A DNA stretch of 64,000 nucleotides from Croceivirga sp. (GCA_028284665.1 JANQRG010000047.1:62001-126000), one strand, 5' to 3'. Positions 50,801 to 60,266 are shown, counted from the stretch's first letter. A program made the numbers and translations. Notes: generated by a model not told the origin, from the sequence alone.

Positions 50801-53511
50801 TTATAACGTATCGAATAAAGCCAAAATCAGGAATTTCGATAGGTGATGTAGTTGAAAACGGTGCTACAATCTATTTTGACAATAGTGCTCCGATAGCAAC
50901 CAATCTAGTACAAACCACCATAATTTCAACTGATAAAGATGGTGATGGGGTATTGAACGATGAAGACAATTGTCCGGATAGTTCAAATCCTGGTCAGGAA
51001 GATAGTGACGGGGACGGTATAGGTGATACTTGTGATAATGATACTCCACCTCTTAGTTCCTCCGCTACGGTTATCAATCCTATTTCCTGCTTTGATGCCA
51101 ATGATGGAGGCATAGCAGTAGAAGCTACTGGTGGTACCGAACCTTATCAATATGAGTTGTTGTACAATAATTCTATTATAGTGGTTTCAGCACAGGCCAA
51201 CAATATCTTTAATGGCCTTAGCGCTGGCAACTACATCACAAAAGTCTTTGATAGCAATGGAGGAGAATCATTGTTCAATATTACCCTTGAAGGGCCCCTG
51301 CCGCTTAGCTATACAGGAATTGTAAAAGAAATCACCTGTAAAGGGGATAACAATGGTGAGATTGAGGTTGCCGTGAATGGCGGAACAGCGCCTTATCAAT
51401 ATCGATTAAACGGCGGTCCTCTTAGGAGTTCCAATGTGTTCGAGAATCTTTCTGCGGGACAGAATACCATTGAAATTATTGATGCCAATGGCTGTAATAT
51501 CCCAGCGTTATTTGATATCCTTGAACCTGAAACTTTGACAGCTACCGCCACTGTTTCCGAAATAAGTTGCAAAGGATTGAATGATGGCAGCCTGAATTTA
51601 TTAGCATCCGGCGGTACAACTCCCTATGAATACAGTTTAGATGGTTTCACCTTTGTGGATAATAACATTTTTACAAATCTTGTTCCAGGTAACTACGATG
51701 TTTTTGTCCGGGATGCCCACGGCTGTTTGGTTTCCGTTCAGGCAACATTGGCAGTATCAAACGATCTTGACTTGGATGATGATGGCCTTGGTGATTCCTG
51801 CGATGACGATATTGACGGTGATGGTTTATTAAATGGTGAAGATAATTGCCCAACTATTGCCAATCCGAATCAGGCAGATTCAAACAATAATGGTATTGGT
51901 GATGTTTGTGATGGCTTATTGCCCTTAACCATATCATATGACCTCTCCGCTTCGGTTATCACCTGCCATGGGGGTACAGACGGTACGCTTCAGGTAGCCG
52001 TTTCGGGAGGGCTAGCACCCTATAGTTATGAACTTTTAGATAGCTCCGGTATGGGTATTGTTAGACCGTTACAAACCAGCAATACCTTCGAAAATCTACC
52101 ATCCGGAAGTTACGTAGTTAGGGTTCGGGATGGCAGTGCGCAGCAAGCATTAGGAAGTATAGTTACTGTTGTTGATCCCCCCCTGCTTACTATTGAAACC
52201 ACAATTACGCGAATTATCTGTGGGAATGCTAGTGACGGTACTATTCAAGTTAGTGCATCAGGAGGAGTGCCTCCTTATCAATATCGAATTGACGGTGGTG
52301 CTTTGGCAGCCGCTAGTACTTTTACAAGCTTAAGTCCTGGCGAATACCTAATAACTGTGATTGATGCTCTTAGCTGTGAACAGTCATCCACAGTCGTTAT
52401 CAATGAACCAGCGCCATTATCTTTTTCAAGCATTATCGTAGGGCATGCAAGTTGTTCCTATGGTAACGATGGAAGTATTAGCATTGAGGTTATGGGAGGT
52501 ACTGCACCGTACCAGTATAGTCTTGATGGCCGAACTTTTGTTGGAACCAACACTTTTAACGATTTGCAAATTGGTACATATACCGTTTTTGTGAGGGACA
52601 CCTACGGATGCGAACTTTCGGGACAAGCTATTGTTGATATCCAGTCCGGACCGGATTTTGATAATGATGGAATAACCGATGGTTGTGACGATGATTCTGA
52701 TAATGATGGAGTCCCTAACACCGAGGACTTATGCCCCGAAACTCCCTTAGCGACTACCGTTGATACTGACGGATGTGCCGTATTCACTTTGCCAGCCACC
52801 AATTTTTCCATTCAGACCATCGGGGAATCTTGTGCCACAAGTGATAATGGAAGCATAAACGTTAAAGCTGTTGAAGCCCTGGAATATGAAGCTTCATTAT
52901 CTTTTGGAGGTTTTGTCCTTACCACCCAAACCTTCACAGAGGATATTTCATTTATTGATTTAGAGTCAGGTAGTTATGACCTCTGTATTACGATTCCTGA
53001 GGAAACTACATTTAAAAGGTGTTTTGGATTGTCCATAAGTGAACCCGAGGCACTAACAGTGTCTGCCAAGTTGAATTTATCCGATAAAGAAGTCACCTTA
53101 AGAATGAGCGGAGGAAAACGCTACCTTATCACACTTAATGGAGTGGTTCGTACTACAACGGAAACAGAAATAATCTTACCCTTAGAAGCCACTTCAAATA
53201 CATTGTCGGTTAAAACGGATAAGGAATGTCAAGGGATTCATTATGAAACATTCGTATTAGAGAGTGGGGCAACTATTTATCCGAATCCTGTAAATAGAGG
53301 TGAAGAACTTGTCATAGCGTTTCCCAATACCTCGCTTGATGCAAACTATATTGCTATTTATACAATGGATGGAAAGAAGGTAATGCACAAGTCGTATAAT
53401 GCTAATAGCACCCAAATAAGAGTTAATGTAAGCGAGTTGCACACCGGGGTATACTTTCTCCAGATTTCAAACGGAACAACACACCATACCCGCAAGATCA
53501 TAGTACAGTAA
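47815..53511 (+). CDS. Giant LRR / SprB-repeat / TSP3 surface protein with T9SS sorting tail
   Basis: 1,898 aa. It has a signal peptide ([16 protein letters not shown]). Residues about 50-640 hold LRR-type repeats of the bacterial receptor-L kind ([24 protein letters not shown]). A carboxypeptidase-like segment ([15 protein letters not shown], about 715) and a DUF7619-like domain (about 900-1030) follow. Calcium-binding TSP3 repeats ([16 protein letters not shown]) occur at about 1040, 1316 and 1613. SprB repeats ([24 protein letters not shown] type) occur at about 1089, 1171, 1246, 1379, 1459 and 1539. The T9SS tail ([14 protein letters not shown] to the C-terminus, from about 1819) directs export and surface anchoring. 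It probably serves adhesion or gliding. Confidence 0.92.
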   Translation: MSKSLLLIFFSFFSFLIFGQCPSGQQVFNSQQEIDDFKVNYPACTQLNETVIIEGAITDLQGLSNIQELGKNVFISQTQLIDLDGLQSLNSIGGSLYLEQNENLTSLNGLQNLSSIAEDISSPITGLGIIIRENPLLTSLQQLSNLTLLRGGILLSNNGFISLSGAFSNLSEIEGSLLLQGSGIGTLEGWENIQRIGRDLQIIETSITDLTGLSNLEQIDNNLSIEKNANLTGFSGLDMLHTVNRSLQIIENINLLNLTGLEELRDIGILGEEQSSSLSIQGNTVLSSLQGLHNIRNVNGSVNIVDNDELINLSGLDGLYYVGQKLSIRGNEKLVNLEGLSNLTLFSDDNFSINTHGLSVVANPNLVSLYGIGEIIEMDDLIDISNNANLTELNAFHNMEYLGDLQVYGNPKMNRLSAFESLVEINNDMELFSNPVLQQLGGLGNLQKVGRLTISMNDVLTDISELSNLEEAWGIQISRNNSLPNLQGLGSIRELNDLEIRQNNSLVALTNFANLADLKTLKILKNPLLESLAGLESLKTVTLWGFSDGYVTIEENNSLENLNGLEGLEELSVGIRIKNNDGLLSLNGLENLKKVTRHIYIESNLVLNNVTALSNVVFTGMQNDTFFLIESNPALTSCAIESLCRYIKMDRNWRVNNNAGQCEQIPVAELCGYAFNHIKGNLVYRPTNDDCNGWASYMANTKITSTNNGQVFSTFTNEDGQYQLYVKDGLNIVAPEFIESRFESITRNLPGTTSFSSFGEIYYLDVCGHPSSTIVEDFRVTIIPIRALNQSSLPIYRIVYQNIGNMQSWARLHLNFDSNRINYAGGTPRYDSNTASELIWNYQSFAPMESKSVDVIFRAGANPNENPENKPLLTANLTLVNSDSNTTDNSYELKLPFDHSILPNTIQVMEGSELEIDKVNKNLYYTVYFENTTDNEVNYLKIEQQLPDNLDWDSFEPVEMSHEGHTRITNGNNIAYIFYDIGLSTTSADPTNSRGFITYRIKPKSGISIGDVVENGATIYFDNSAPIATNLVQTTIISTDKDGDGVLNDEDNCPDSSNPGQEDSDGDGIGDTCDNDTPPLSSSATVINPISCFDANDGGIAVEATGGTEPYQYELLYNNSIIVVSAQANNIFNGLSAGNYITKVFDSNGGESLFNITLEGPLPLSYTGIVKEITCKGDNNGEIEVAVNGGTAPYQYRLNGGPLRSSNVFENLSAGQNTIEIIDANGCNIPALFDILEPETLTATATVSEISCKGLNDGSLNLLASGGTTPYEYSLDGFTFVDNNIFTNLVPGNYDVFVRDAHGCLVSVQATLAVSNDLDLDDDGLGDSCDDDIDGDGLLNGEDNCPTIANPNQADSNNNGIGDVCDGLLPLTISYDLSASVITCHGGTDGTLQVAVSGGLAPYSYELLDSSGMGIVRPLQTSNTFENLPSGSYVVRVRDGSAQQALGSIVTVVDPPLLTIETTITRIICGNASDGTIQVSASGGVPPYQYRIDGGALAAASTFTSLSPGEYLITVIDALSCEQSSTVVINEPAPLSFSSIIVGHASCSYGNDGSISIEVMGGTAPYQYSLDGRTFVGTNTFNDLQIGTYTVFVRDTYGCELSGQAIVDIQSGPDFDNDGITDGCDDDSDNDGVPNTEDLCPETPLATTVDTDGCAVFTLPATNFSIQTIGESCATSDNGSINVKAVEALEYEASLSFGGFVLTTQTFTEDISFIDLESGSYDLCITIPEETTFKRCFGLSISEPEALTVSAKLNLSDKEVTLRMSGGKRYLITLNGVVRTTTETEIILPLEATSNTLSVKTDKECQGIHYETFVLESGATIYPNPVNRGEELVIAFPNTSLDANYIAIYTMDGKKVMHKSYNANSTQIRVNVSELHTGVYFLQISNGTTHHTRKIIVQ

Positions 53512-54067
53512 AGAACGAAACCAAGACATCTTGTTATCTGCTTTTTTTCATCGCTTGCAATAGCTTGAGACAGTACAATAGAAATCGCTGATGGACTCCT
53601 GTTTCCAGAAGCTGTAACCAACACTTTTCCCGATCCAACAATAAGCATGCGCATTAAGATTGTCATGAACGCCGGAGGCTGTTTCGAGAGCTATTTAAAC
53701 GATGATTAAGAAAGAATAATTAAAACCTTCTCTGATATCTAGGAACAAATATCCACTATGCTCATTTTGATTAAATTGCAAATTTTGGCCTCAATGCTTT
53801 AGATTCTTTCTTTCCGAAAAACACGTTGGATAACCCAATTTTTAGAGGGTTTCGGATGGTTATAGCTGTCGCAAACGGTAAACAATAGAAACTTACAAAA
53901 AAGACCAGGAATAGGACAGGGGCTTCGTATCGGAAACTTCAACTGGTCTATATGGTTCTTTAAAACGGCTGTTAAAGGTACTTTTATTTCGTCCCGGATC
54001 ACCGGTTCAGATTATTGGGAATATGACCTTTAGTGATCCTGACTAGGTTGACCTATGATAAGTTCCA
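53512..54067. other. 556-bp non-coding stretch after the giant gene, with diverged repeat of its upstream region
   Basis: No complete gene. A 41-codon open stretch (about 53577-53709, IEIADGLLFPEAVTN...) ends in a stop but lacks a start and may be a relic. From about 53950 the sequence resembles the leader of the giant gene: AAAACGGCTGTTA, then GGTACTTTTATTTC (53977-53991), then ACCTATGATAAGT (54051-54063), in the same order as at 47672-47805. This suggests a duplicated promoter segment or relic of a second copy. Confidence 0.45.
54048..54063 (+). promoter_or_regulatory. FNR-like dyad next to the crp/fnr gene
   Basis: TTGACCTATGATAAGT matches the pair at 55456/55538 at all but one of the shared positions. 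It sits 4 bp past the crp/fnr stop. FNR-type boxes have the form TTGAT-N4-ATCAA. Its position downstream of the gene is odd for an operator. Confidence 0.35.
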
Positions 54068-54643
54068 CTAGGAAAACCTAACTTTTCTCAGACGACTTAA
54101 GGTCTCCGGAGTGACACCAATAAAGGCTGCCAGGTCTTTCAGTTGAAATCGGTTCATTACATCAGGGAAGTTCTTCTCTATATATTCATACCGTTGTAGG
54201 GCGTCCATTTTTAATAGCATTCTCCTGGCACCGAATTCATAAATGTATTCTTGTTGAATAATGCATCTTGCCACTCGTTCAATAAAATGTGACTTTTCGA
54301 ATAGTTCTTGTAGGACTGGAAAAGACAATTCCAGAATTTCACAGTCCTCCTCGCATACCAATGATAATTCGCTAGGCTCTCCGGTTAGGGCACTTTGTAG
54401 CACGGTTATCACCTTTGGGGCCAAATCAAAATTGGTTGTTTTGGACACCCCATCCACCAATTCCGTTTTTCTTACTGCCCCAATTTCCAAATGCCATAAC
54501 GTTTTGCACAACTCATTGTATTCTAATAGCACATCGCCCTTCCTATAGGATTTTGGAACCAGGTTTTCCGTGTAGAGCTTCCAATCCTTTTCCGGAATGG
54601 GGCCGGTTAGTTCTTCAATAAAACGTTTTATTTGAGTGTACAT
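54068..54643 (-). CDS. Crp/Fnr-family transcriptional regulator
   Basis: 191 aa. Residues about 20-125 are a cyclic-nucleotide-binding-like sensor barrel (RKGDVLLEYNELCKTLWHLEIGAVRKT, EPSELSLVCEEDCEILEL). Residues about 125-150 are the long dimerisation helix. The C-terminal helix-turn-helix is FQLKDLAAFIGVTPETLSRLRK. No Cys set for an Fe-S cluster is visible. In Bacteroidota this type often responds to stress or small ligands. Dyads of FNR type lie on both sides of the module. Confidence 0.88.
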   Translation of the reverse strand: MYTQIKRFIEELTGPIPEKDWKLYTENLVPKSYRKGDVLLEYNELCKTLWHLEIGAVRKTELVDGVSKTTNFDLAPKVITVLQSALTGEPSELSLVCEEDCEILELSFPVLQELFEKSHFIERVARCIIQQEYIYEFGARRMLLKMDALQRYEYIEKNFPDVMNRFQLKDLAAFIGVTPETLSRLRKVRFS

Positions 54644-54849
54644 GTGAAGATAAATCTACTAATTGTATTCCATATCCCTATTGGAGCGCTAGCTAAATCA
54701 GCGCATCGAAAGACGATCAGCATAAGATTTGAAGCGTTACATCGTCATACTACATATTGGGGCAGAAAATTGAACAGCACTTAAAATTGAACTTTAAAAA
54801 ACAGCTGATAGCCTTTTGGTTTTTCTCAAAAAAGTTATGATCAAAAGCC

Positions 54850-55341
54850 TTAGAATGAATTGCCTTCTAGGATCGCTGGGTTTCGCCTTAACTCTTTGTT
54901 TGCAAAAGCCTTAATCGCAAAAATTGCAGCTCCTAAGGACATCCCTATTCTTATCCAATGAAAAAACAGCCAATAGGATAGTTTTTCATCCACTTCTGTA
55001 ACGGGAATGGTTTCATCCATTAAGTTCAAATTTAGAGGTAGAAAGTAAGCCGCCGTAAATAGGTTGATCATTAATAAACCCACAAAAGCATATAGCCAAA
55101 ATCGCCTGGCCTTTGTTTTCTTCTCGCTTAGAAAAACAACAACAAGAGTCGAAATGAAAGCCGGCAACAATGTAGCAGCCGTTGGAGTCAACAGAAGTGG
55201 AAAATCTACTTTGAACGTTTTCATAAATTCAATAGGCCCCAATGTTTTCCAGTGAATACCATAACTCAAGCCTATGTTTATCATGTTTCCGGTAAAGGCC
55301 GATGTCGCAATTATTGCGATATAAGAGCATGTTTTTTTCAT
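54850..55341 (-). CDS. Four-helix membrane protein (DUF1772/anthrone-oxygenase-like)
   Basis: 163 aa with four membrane helices (IAIIATSAFTGNMINIGL, LLTPTAATLLPAFISTLVVVFL, FWLYAFVGLLMINLFTAAYFLP, IRIGMSLGAAIFAIKAFA) and polar loops. The size and helix spacing resemble DUF1772 proteins, distant relatives of anthrone oxygenases, but this is only a topological match. It is divergent from the SnoaL-DUF1330 gene across two inverted dyads. Confidence 0.6.
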   Translation of the reverse strand: MKKTCSYIAIIATSAFTGNMINIGLSYGIHWKTLGPIEFMKTFKVDFPLLLTPTAATLLPAFISTLVVVFLSEKKTKARRFWLYAFVGLLMINLFTAAYFLPLNLNLMDETIPVTEVDEKLSYWLFFHWIRIGMSLGAAIFAIKAFANKELRRNPAILEGNSF

Positions 55342-55455
55342 AAAATCATTAATCGGATTTTAAAAAGGAAAGTCGGTTTTCCATTTTACTATCTATAACA
55401 ATCTTCGATATTCCGATGTAATAGTGCCAAAATAGTGATCAAGGAATGGATTCCA

Positions 55456-55554
55456 CTTGACATATGATAAGTCATAACGTTGTCAGGGATGAAATCATCC
55501 TTTTATTTCAAGCGCAGTACTTCTTCCTATTTCTATTACTTATCATATGTCAAG
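55456..55554. promoter_or_regulatory. Pair of inverted 17-bp dyads between divergent genes
   Basis: CTTGACATATGATAAGT (55456-55472) and its exact reverse complement (55538-55554) are 65 bp apart. Each is a near-dyad around CATATG that resembles a FNR-type box. One lies 115 bp before the DUF1772-like ATG and the other 50 bp before the SnoaL-DUF1330 ATG. The adjacent Crp/Fnr gene makes it the likely binder. Confidence 0.55.
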
Positions 55555-55603
55555 TCCATTGGATTCTTTTTTCCAGAACTTCGGGGTAAAATAGGAATGC
55601 ATT

Positions 55604-56383
55604 ATGAGCGATTTAATAACACTGCTAGCCAAGCAGGAGATTACAGAATTACATTATAAATATGCCCAGGCAATTGATAAACAAGATTGGGATTTGTTTC
55701 AATCCATTGTTGACAAAAAGATAGTTGTGGATTACTCCAAATGGGGTATGGGTGGGCCAATTACCATGACAAATACTGAGTATGCTGAATTGGTACAATA
55801 TCTTTTCTCAACAGAGTCTTTGTTCACGCAACACTACATGACAAATCCGATACTACACGTAATTGACGAAACGAATGCAAAGGGTGAAGTATATGTTTTT
55901 GCCAGACACTACAGAAATAACAAAATAATGAGTCTGAATGCCTATTATTCTTGTGAATATAAGAATACAAACTCTGGCTGGGTGTTCACCTCAATAGAAA
56001 TGATTCCCCGTTGGGATGAGGGGGAGGATGTGGTGAATTTCTTTCAGATACCGGATACGGATCCGACTCAAAAAACCTACTTATTCGTTACGGCCACCCC
56101 CATAATGAAATATCATGACGCGCTTGAAAGATACGTTAAGGGGGTGATCCCAATGCTTATCAAAGCCGGGGGTTCTCAACCAAAAATCATAAAACAAGAT
56201 AAATCCGTGGCTGGACATACGGATACTTTTATGTCGATGATAGTCGAATTTAATGGAGTGGAAGCCAGGAAAGCCGCGGAAGCAGTTTTTGAAAGCGATG
56301 AATATAAAATGATAATCCCCGATAGGGACAGGGCTTTTAGCAAAATGAATATTGCGTTTTATTCCGATATGCCCCAAGTCTAA
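55604..56383 (+). CDS. SnoaL-like domain fused to DUF1330-like domain
   Basis: 259 aa. Residues about 1-145 are a SnoaL-4-type NTF2 fold (ITELHYKYAQAIDKQDWDLFQSIVDKK, TQHYMTNPILHVIDETNAKGEVYVFARH). Residues about 158-255 look like a DUF1330 alpha/beta ferredoxin-like domain (KTYLFVTATPIMKYHDALERYVKGVIPMLIKAGG and FNGVEARKAAEAVFESDEYK). Both are small ligand-binding or lyase/isomerase-like folds. It is first in a three-gene plus-strand run with two membrane proteins. Confidence 0.72.
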   Translation: MSDLITLLAKQEITELHYKYAQAIDKQDWDLFQSIVDKKIVVDYSKWGMGGPITMTNTEYAELVQYLFSTESLFTQHYMTNPILHVIDETNAKGEVYVFARHYRNNKIMSLNAYYSCEYKNTNSGWVFTSIEMIPRWDEGEDVVNFFQIPDTDPTQKTYLFVTATPIMKYHDALERYVKGVIPMLIKAGGSQPKIIKQDKSVAGHTDTFMSMIVEFNGVEARKAAEAVFESDEYKMIIPDRDRAFSKMNIAFYSDMPQV

Positions 56384-56411
56384 TACGCAGTTGAAAAGTA
56401 AATAACACACT

Positions 56412-56858
56412 ATGAAAAGCCCTTTGAATCGCAGTCTTCCGAGACATATCAGGATCGGAGTATGGTCAAGTTTAATTTCCGCATTAATGCTCATTGGTAT
56501 TGGATTTCTTTGGCTATTAGATCCAAATTCTACCGAGTTGTCCTTTTCCATTGTACCTGACTCGGAGGTAGCTTCCACTTTAGCTCGTATAGTCTCAATA
56601 TTTAAAGGAATTGGCGATATCATTGGTCCGGTTTTCGTATTGATAGCGATCTTTTCGCATCAATTCCGACTGGCAGGATATTTTCAGATCGTCATATTGT
56701 TTCTTGTAATACTGGTTGACATGATCGTTTGGGGAACATTTGTGCCCAACGCGGGTTTAATGGATGTTCTGATGCATACTCCCTTTGCGGTTCCTATAAT
56801 CATTGCCGCCTATAGTTTTTTAAAAAGTAAGAAACAGATCTATGGTAATCTTCATTAG
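56412..56858 (+). CDS. Small four-helix membrane protein
   Basis: 148 aa with four membrane helices (IGVWSSLISALMLIGIGFLWLL, IIGPVFVLIAIFSHQF, FQIVILFLVILVDMIVWGTF, PFAVPIIIAAYSFL). DUF4267 is a possible family, but this is uncertain. It starts 28 bp after the SnoaL-DUF1330 gene and overlaps the next gene by 17 bp, so the three form one unit. Confidence 0.55.
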   Translation: MKSPLNRSLPRHIRIGVWSSLISALMLIGIGFLWLLDPNSTELSFSIVPDSEVASTLARIVSIFKGIGDIIGPVFVLIAIFSHQFRLAGYFQIVILFLVILVDMIVWGTFVPNAGLMDVLMHTPFAVPIIIAAYSFLKSKKQIYGNLH

Positions 56859-57204
56859 ATTTTTTTTAATCCTTTATGGAATTATTGCCCTTGCCACTGG
56901 CCTAATGGGAATAACAGTGGCGTATGATCCTTCAATGCCAATTTTTGAGGATAACTCTCATCGGTTCATCGCATCGATTTGGTCGTCTACTTCCCTGGCC
57001 TTTTTTTACGTTGCATGGCAACCACAACAAACGGTGCTCTTTCGTTTTTTAATGATTGCTCTTTTTCTTGGAGGTATCGTTAGATTGGCCGCCTTAGTGA
57101 ATTACGCTCCCGATATCCCAACCCTATCAACGATTTTGTTGGAATTAATCCCAACACCTATTCTCTGGTGGGGGCATACACGCTATATACGAAGTAAGGA
57201 TTGA
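56842..57204 (+). CDS. DUF4345-like small membrane protein
   Basis: 120 aa with three or four helices (FFLILYGIIALATGLMGITV, FIASIWSSTSLAFFYVAW, FLMIALFLGGIVRLAALV). RRLY-like start and the G-x-x-R pattern near residue 78 suit DUF4345. It overlaps the preceding gene by 17 bp. Function unknown; perhaps partner of the other membrane protein. Confidence 0.6.
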   Translation: MVIFIRFFLILYGIIALATGLMGITVAYDPSMPIFEDNSHRFIASIWSSTSLAFFYVAWQPQQTVLFRFLMIALFLGGIVRLAALVNYAPDIPTLSTILLELIPTPILWWGHTRYIRSKD

Positions 57205-57255
57205 GTGTGAATAAAACAAAAATTAAAGTTAGAACTAACAACGAAAAACTATGCA

Positions 57256-57606
57256 ATGAACAAAGCGGTTCCGAATCCAGGGAAATTCAAAAAAATGGCC
57301 GGGTAAATCAAAAGAATAGATACTCTATTTGCCCAAAGTGATGCAGAAAATTTTCAACTTTTAAAATCAGCATCCGTCCTTACAGGTTCCCATCATGAAA
57401 ACCATATTTTCACAGTATTTAATTTTCAAATGTGGAAAGCGTTTGGCCGGCCCTTTTTCTTAAACAGTAGACTACATAATTGTCCAAGCGGATGTGAAGC
57501 CCTAGGCTATTTTGAAGTGGACTATACTCCGGAATTTGGTAGGAACTTCATATCTGTCTTAAAGTATTCTTTGGCTTTTCTGGAATCAGGACATCTTGTG
57601 GGCTAG
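57256..57606 (+). pseudogene. Possible decayed gene with an internal stop
   Basis: ATG 57256 gives 16 codons (MNKAVPNPGKFKKMAG) and then a TAA, after which the same frame stays open for 100 codons to a TAG at 57604. The reading includes SVLTGSHHENHIFTVFNFQ and CPSGCEALGYFEVDYTPEFG. No family is recognised. A 100-codon stretch without a stop in AT-rich DNA is unlikely but not impossible by chance. The remaining sequence of 57205-57814 holds nothing else I can read except the terminator at its right end. Confidence 0.3.
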
Positions 57607-57737
57607 TCCCATTAACCTGCCGGTTCCTCGGTGCCTTTTTTGGTTCTACTATTGGCCGTAATTACTTGGTTGATCCCATTTTATCAACTTCTATTAAACC
57701 TACTTTTCACTAAAAACAGGTACTTAACGATGTTAAT

Positions 57738-57784
57738 CTAAAAAACCAAAGAGGGTTAAAGATAATCCTGTACCCCCTTTGGTT
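57738..57784 (-). terminator. Terminator of the DUF4914 gene
   Basis: AACCAAAG (57744-57751) pairs with CTTTGGTT (57777-57784), extended by GGG/CCC around one mismatch. On the minus strand the hairpin ends in TTTTTT. It lies about 30 bp after the stop at 57815. Confidence 0.8.
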
Positions 57785-57814
57785 ATGGAAACAAGTGTGT
57801 GAAACTTTAACGGT

Positions 57815-59680
57815 TTATATTAAGGATTCATAGTCTTTTACTTTTCCATCCATCATGCAGCATTCGATAATTTGTCGGCCCAGAGGGTTCAGATCGTCTA
57901 CCAAAAACTGCTCGAGTTCGGACTTGAAGAAATCGTTCAGTATGTTTGCCCCGATGTCATAAGCCTCAAGGCTTACTTCTTCTTGTAATGCTACATTAAG
58001 AAGTTCCTTTGGCAAATACTTGCCTTCGATTCGCATGCTGTTAAGATTATAACCGAGTAGGCTGCACCTTGATTCGGAAATCTGATCTTCGTTAAACCTG
58101 GCACTCCCCTTCCTTGCCAGGAATTCTCTGGCAATCCATTGCGGCATGAAACCGGTTTTGTACGCGCCAATATGCTGGTTAGGAAGTAGGATGTTCCTCA
58201 CTTTCTTGGTCTGCAGGAACTGGTCCAATAAGAGGTTGGCCTGTGTTACCCTTTTTCCCGTGGCGAAGGGCCAGAAACTACCTACACCTTCACTGGTGAG
58301 TCCGATGGTATCTGTGATGCTGGGATTCGCATGCCCACGGGGGGCCACCAAACGCCATAACCAAGCCAATGCGGGGGGAAGAAGGTGCATCAGTCCGACA
58401 ATGCCGTAAGTGGGGTTTTCAGTGGTACATGGGGGAGTGCGGATACCCATACTTCGAATATCTACATCTACAGCACCCTTATAGACACCAGGGAATAAAT
58501 CCCTGGGAATAATTACCCTTGGGTTAGGGCAGGGTTTTTCCGGACCGTCCATTTTGTGGTCCCATAGCATGGCGGTACTCCCGGCAACAGCATCAATATT
58601 AAGGAAAAGCAGGGGCTTTTCTGGTTGGGCTGATAGTCGCTCTAAGGTCACATCCGTTCCATAATGCTTTAAGTGATCAACGCGAACGAACCATCCGTCT
58701 TCGGCATCCATCAGATGAATTCTTCCGTTATTGACCGGCTTTCCATTTGTGTAACACAAAGCCATGTCGTCAGTTACGGGTTCCAAATCGCAGGTACGTG
58801 GAAGTTCCAGTTTAAAGCGTTTTTTAGCCACCACATTTTCACCCAAAAGCAGTCGCCCATCAGCTTGACGGTGTGGCTGCTGAAGGATTTCGCTTTTTCC
58901 ACCGCCACTGGCACCCTCATGCATGAAGGTAACTACATTGTCATAGGGCGTAATCACTCTGACGGTAGCGCAGTGCGCGGTAATCCATTTTTCGATGTTA
59001 CCCAGGTGGATAAGCATACCGTACACCCCTTTTTTTGCACTGGGTCCTGGATATAGGTTATAGGAAAACATTTCGTATTGGTTTTCCTGCCTTTCATGGA
59101 CCACAACCTGTTTACCTTCAAAGTGGGTGTGTCGGAAAGGAGGTGCAACGTATATCGCCACTTTAGGCTCAAATCCTTCGGGAAGGTTGTTTGCGTCAAG
59201 TATACCCTGGAGCAGGGCTAGCCCCAGGCCGAAGAAACCGGCATTGGCAGGTATAATTGCTACCCCGTCGTAACCAATACCTGGTTGTCCTGCTCTAAAG
59301 TAGAACATGGCCAAATCTTGTTCCTTCATCCAGTCGAAGGTTTCCTGTTTCAGGGAATCAAATCGATATCCAAACCTATCGGAGAATCGCACCTTGTCTG
59401 TTGGGAAGTCATCCGCAATAACCATGCTGTTGGGATCCCTCCTTCGGAGGTACACATCCGGGTAGTTTGCCGCGATGCCGTTCTTTACTCTAACCACTTC
59501 CGCTTCTACGTAATTGCGCCCATCTGGTAATTCGTAGGCTACTTGTTGGATTTTACTTCGATCCCCGTTGACCGCCAGTTCAACCAACTCTTTTGTGGAG
59601 GAAGCAACGGTAAGACTCTTGGCATTTTCCTTTAGCCAATCGATTCGTTGAGCTACTGTTAACGTTTCTAGTTCAACCAT
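57815..59680 (-). CDS. DUF4914 family protein (PEPCK-like P-loop)
   Basis: 621 aa, cytoplasmic. A P-loop-like GASGGGKSE lies at about residues 255-263 and resembles the kinase-1 motif of phosphoenolpyruvate carboxykinases. Other blocks are YDGVAIIPANAGFFGLGLALLQG (about 138), LGENVVAKKRFKLELP, FVRVDHLKHYGTDV and GHANPSITDTIGLTSEGVGSFWPFATGKR. The family is named DUF4914; its reaction is unproven, but nucleotide-dependent chemistry is expected. It is a lone gene with a strong terminator and a long leader. Confidence 0.75.
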   Translation of the reverse strand: MVELETLTVAQRIDWLKENAKSLTVASSTKELVELAVNGDRSKIQQVAYELPDGRNYVEAEVVRVKNGIAANYPDVYLRRRDPNSMVIADDFPTDKVRFSDRFGYRFDSLKQETFDWMKEQDLAMFYFRAGQPGIGYDGVAIIPANAGFFGLGLALLQGILDANNLPEGFEPKVAIYVAPPFRHTHFEGKQVVVHERQENQYEMFSYNLYPGPSAKKGVYGMLIHLGNIEKWITAHCATVRVITPYDNVVTFMHEGASGGGKSEILQQPHRQADGRLLLGENVVAKKRFKLELPRTCDLEPVTDDMALCYTNGKPVNNGRIHLMDAEDGWFVRVDHLKHYGTDVTLERLSAQPEKPLLFLNIDAVAGSTAMLWDHKMDGPEKPCPNPRVIIPRDLFPGVYKGAVDVDIRSMGIRTPPCTTENPTYGIVGLMHLLPPALAWLWRLVAPRGHANPSITDTIGLTSEGVGSFWPFATGKRVTQANLLLDQFLQTKKVRNILLPNQHIGAYKTGFMPQWIAREFLARKGSARFNEDQISESRCSLLGYNLNSMRIEGKYLPKELLNVALQEEVSLEAYDIGANILNDFFKSELEQFLVDDLNPLGRQIIECCMMDGKVKDYESLI

Positions 59681-60057
59681 AACTGTTCTTTCTACTTTTT
59701 TGATTACTACTTATTGTCTTATCGAACCAAGTTTATCGGTTTTGATGTTCCCGTTAGCTTGGATTTTATGGGGTCAAATCTCCGTTTCAAAAAGGGCAAA
59801 AAACATGACACCTATCATACTATTTCTTGAAAGCCCAGTGTTTATTGGGTTTTTGCCTTTATATTATTTATAGAACACATTAATTAAATTTATAAATAGG
59901 TCTACTCGAATAAATCTTTATTTATAAATACAGCTTGTGCAGAAATAAGCTGTTTATCTGAGTACAACATGTGCAGACTTTTGTTTTGGGGGACTCCATT
60001 TTATGAAAATCTAGAATAATGACGGTAATAAACCATTCTTTCCTATTTGGAAACATT
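59681..60057. other. Non-coding stretch upstream of the DUF4914 gene
   Basis: No gene is visible in about 375 bp. It is AT-rich. It should contain the minus-strand promoter of DUF4914; GCTTGTGCAGAAATAAGC (about 59933-59950) has inverted ends (GCTT.../...AAGC), and a second TGTGCAGA occurs at 59970. No clear terminator or RNA gene is seen. Confidence 0.4.
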
Positions 60058-60147
60058 ATTAAGTACGCCGGCCGATATTACACACCAGCTTTTAAAAAGA
60101 AAACAGGAATGCGTCCTAAAGCCTATATTGAAGCACATTTGAATTAA
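60058..60147 (+). pseudogene. Remnant of an AraC-family HTH C-terminus
   Basis: The frame reads IKYAGRYYTPAFKKKTGMRPK followed by AYIEAHLN and a stop. It matches the end of AraC-type domains (Y-F-x-x-x-FKKKTGxxPKxY). Nothing upstream encodes the rest: stops occur within about 15 codons. It is a degraded regulator fragment between the DUF4914 and MBL genes. Confidence 0.55.
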
Positions 60148-60266
60148 GTCTACCGGCAAAATGTATACAAGTTTTACCAAAAAGTATATCTTCAAGAGTA
60201 CGTACAACCTTAATTTTGTGACCTAAACAAGGCGGTATATTGATATTCCGCTGAACATTTATCTCC

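Noticed and set aside
52426-52811. Minus-strand frames inside the SprB/TSP3 region
   Set aside because: Antisense to clear SprB repeats; arise from the Asp/Gly-rich coding bias.
53358-53666. Minus-strand frame overlapping the 3' end of the giant gene
   Set aside because: Most of it is antisense to the conserved T9SS tail; no signal or known domain.
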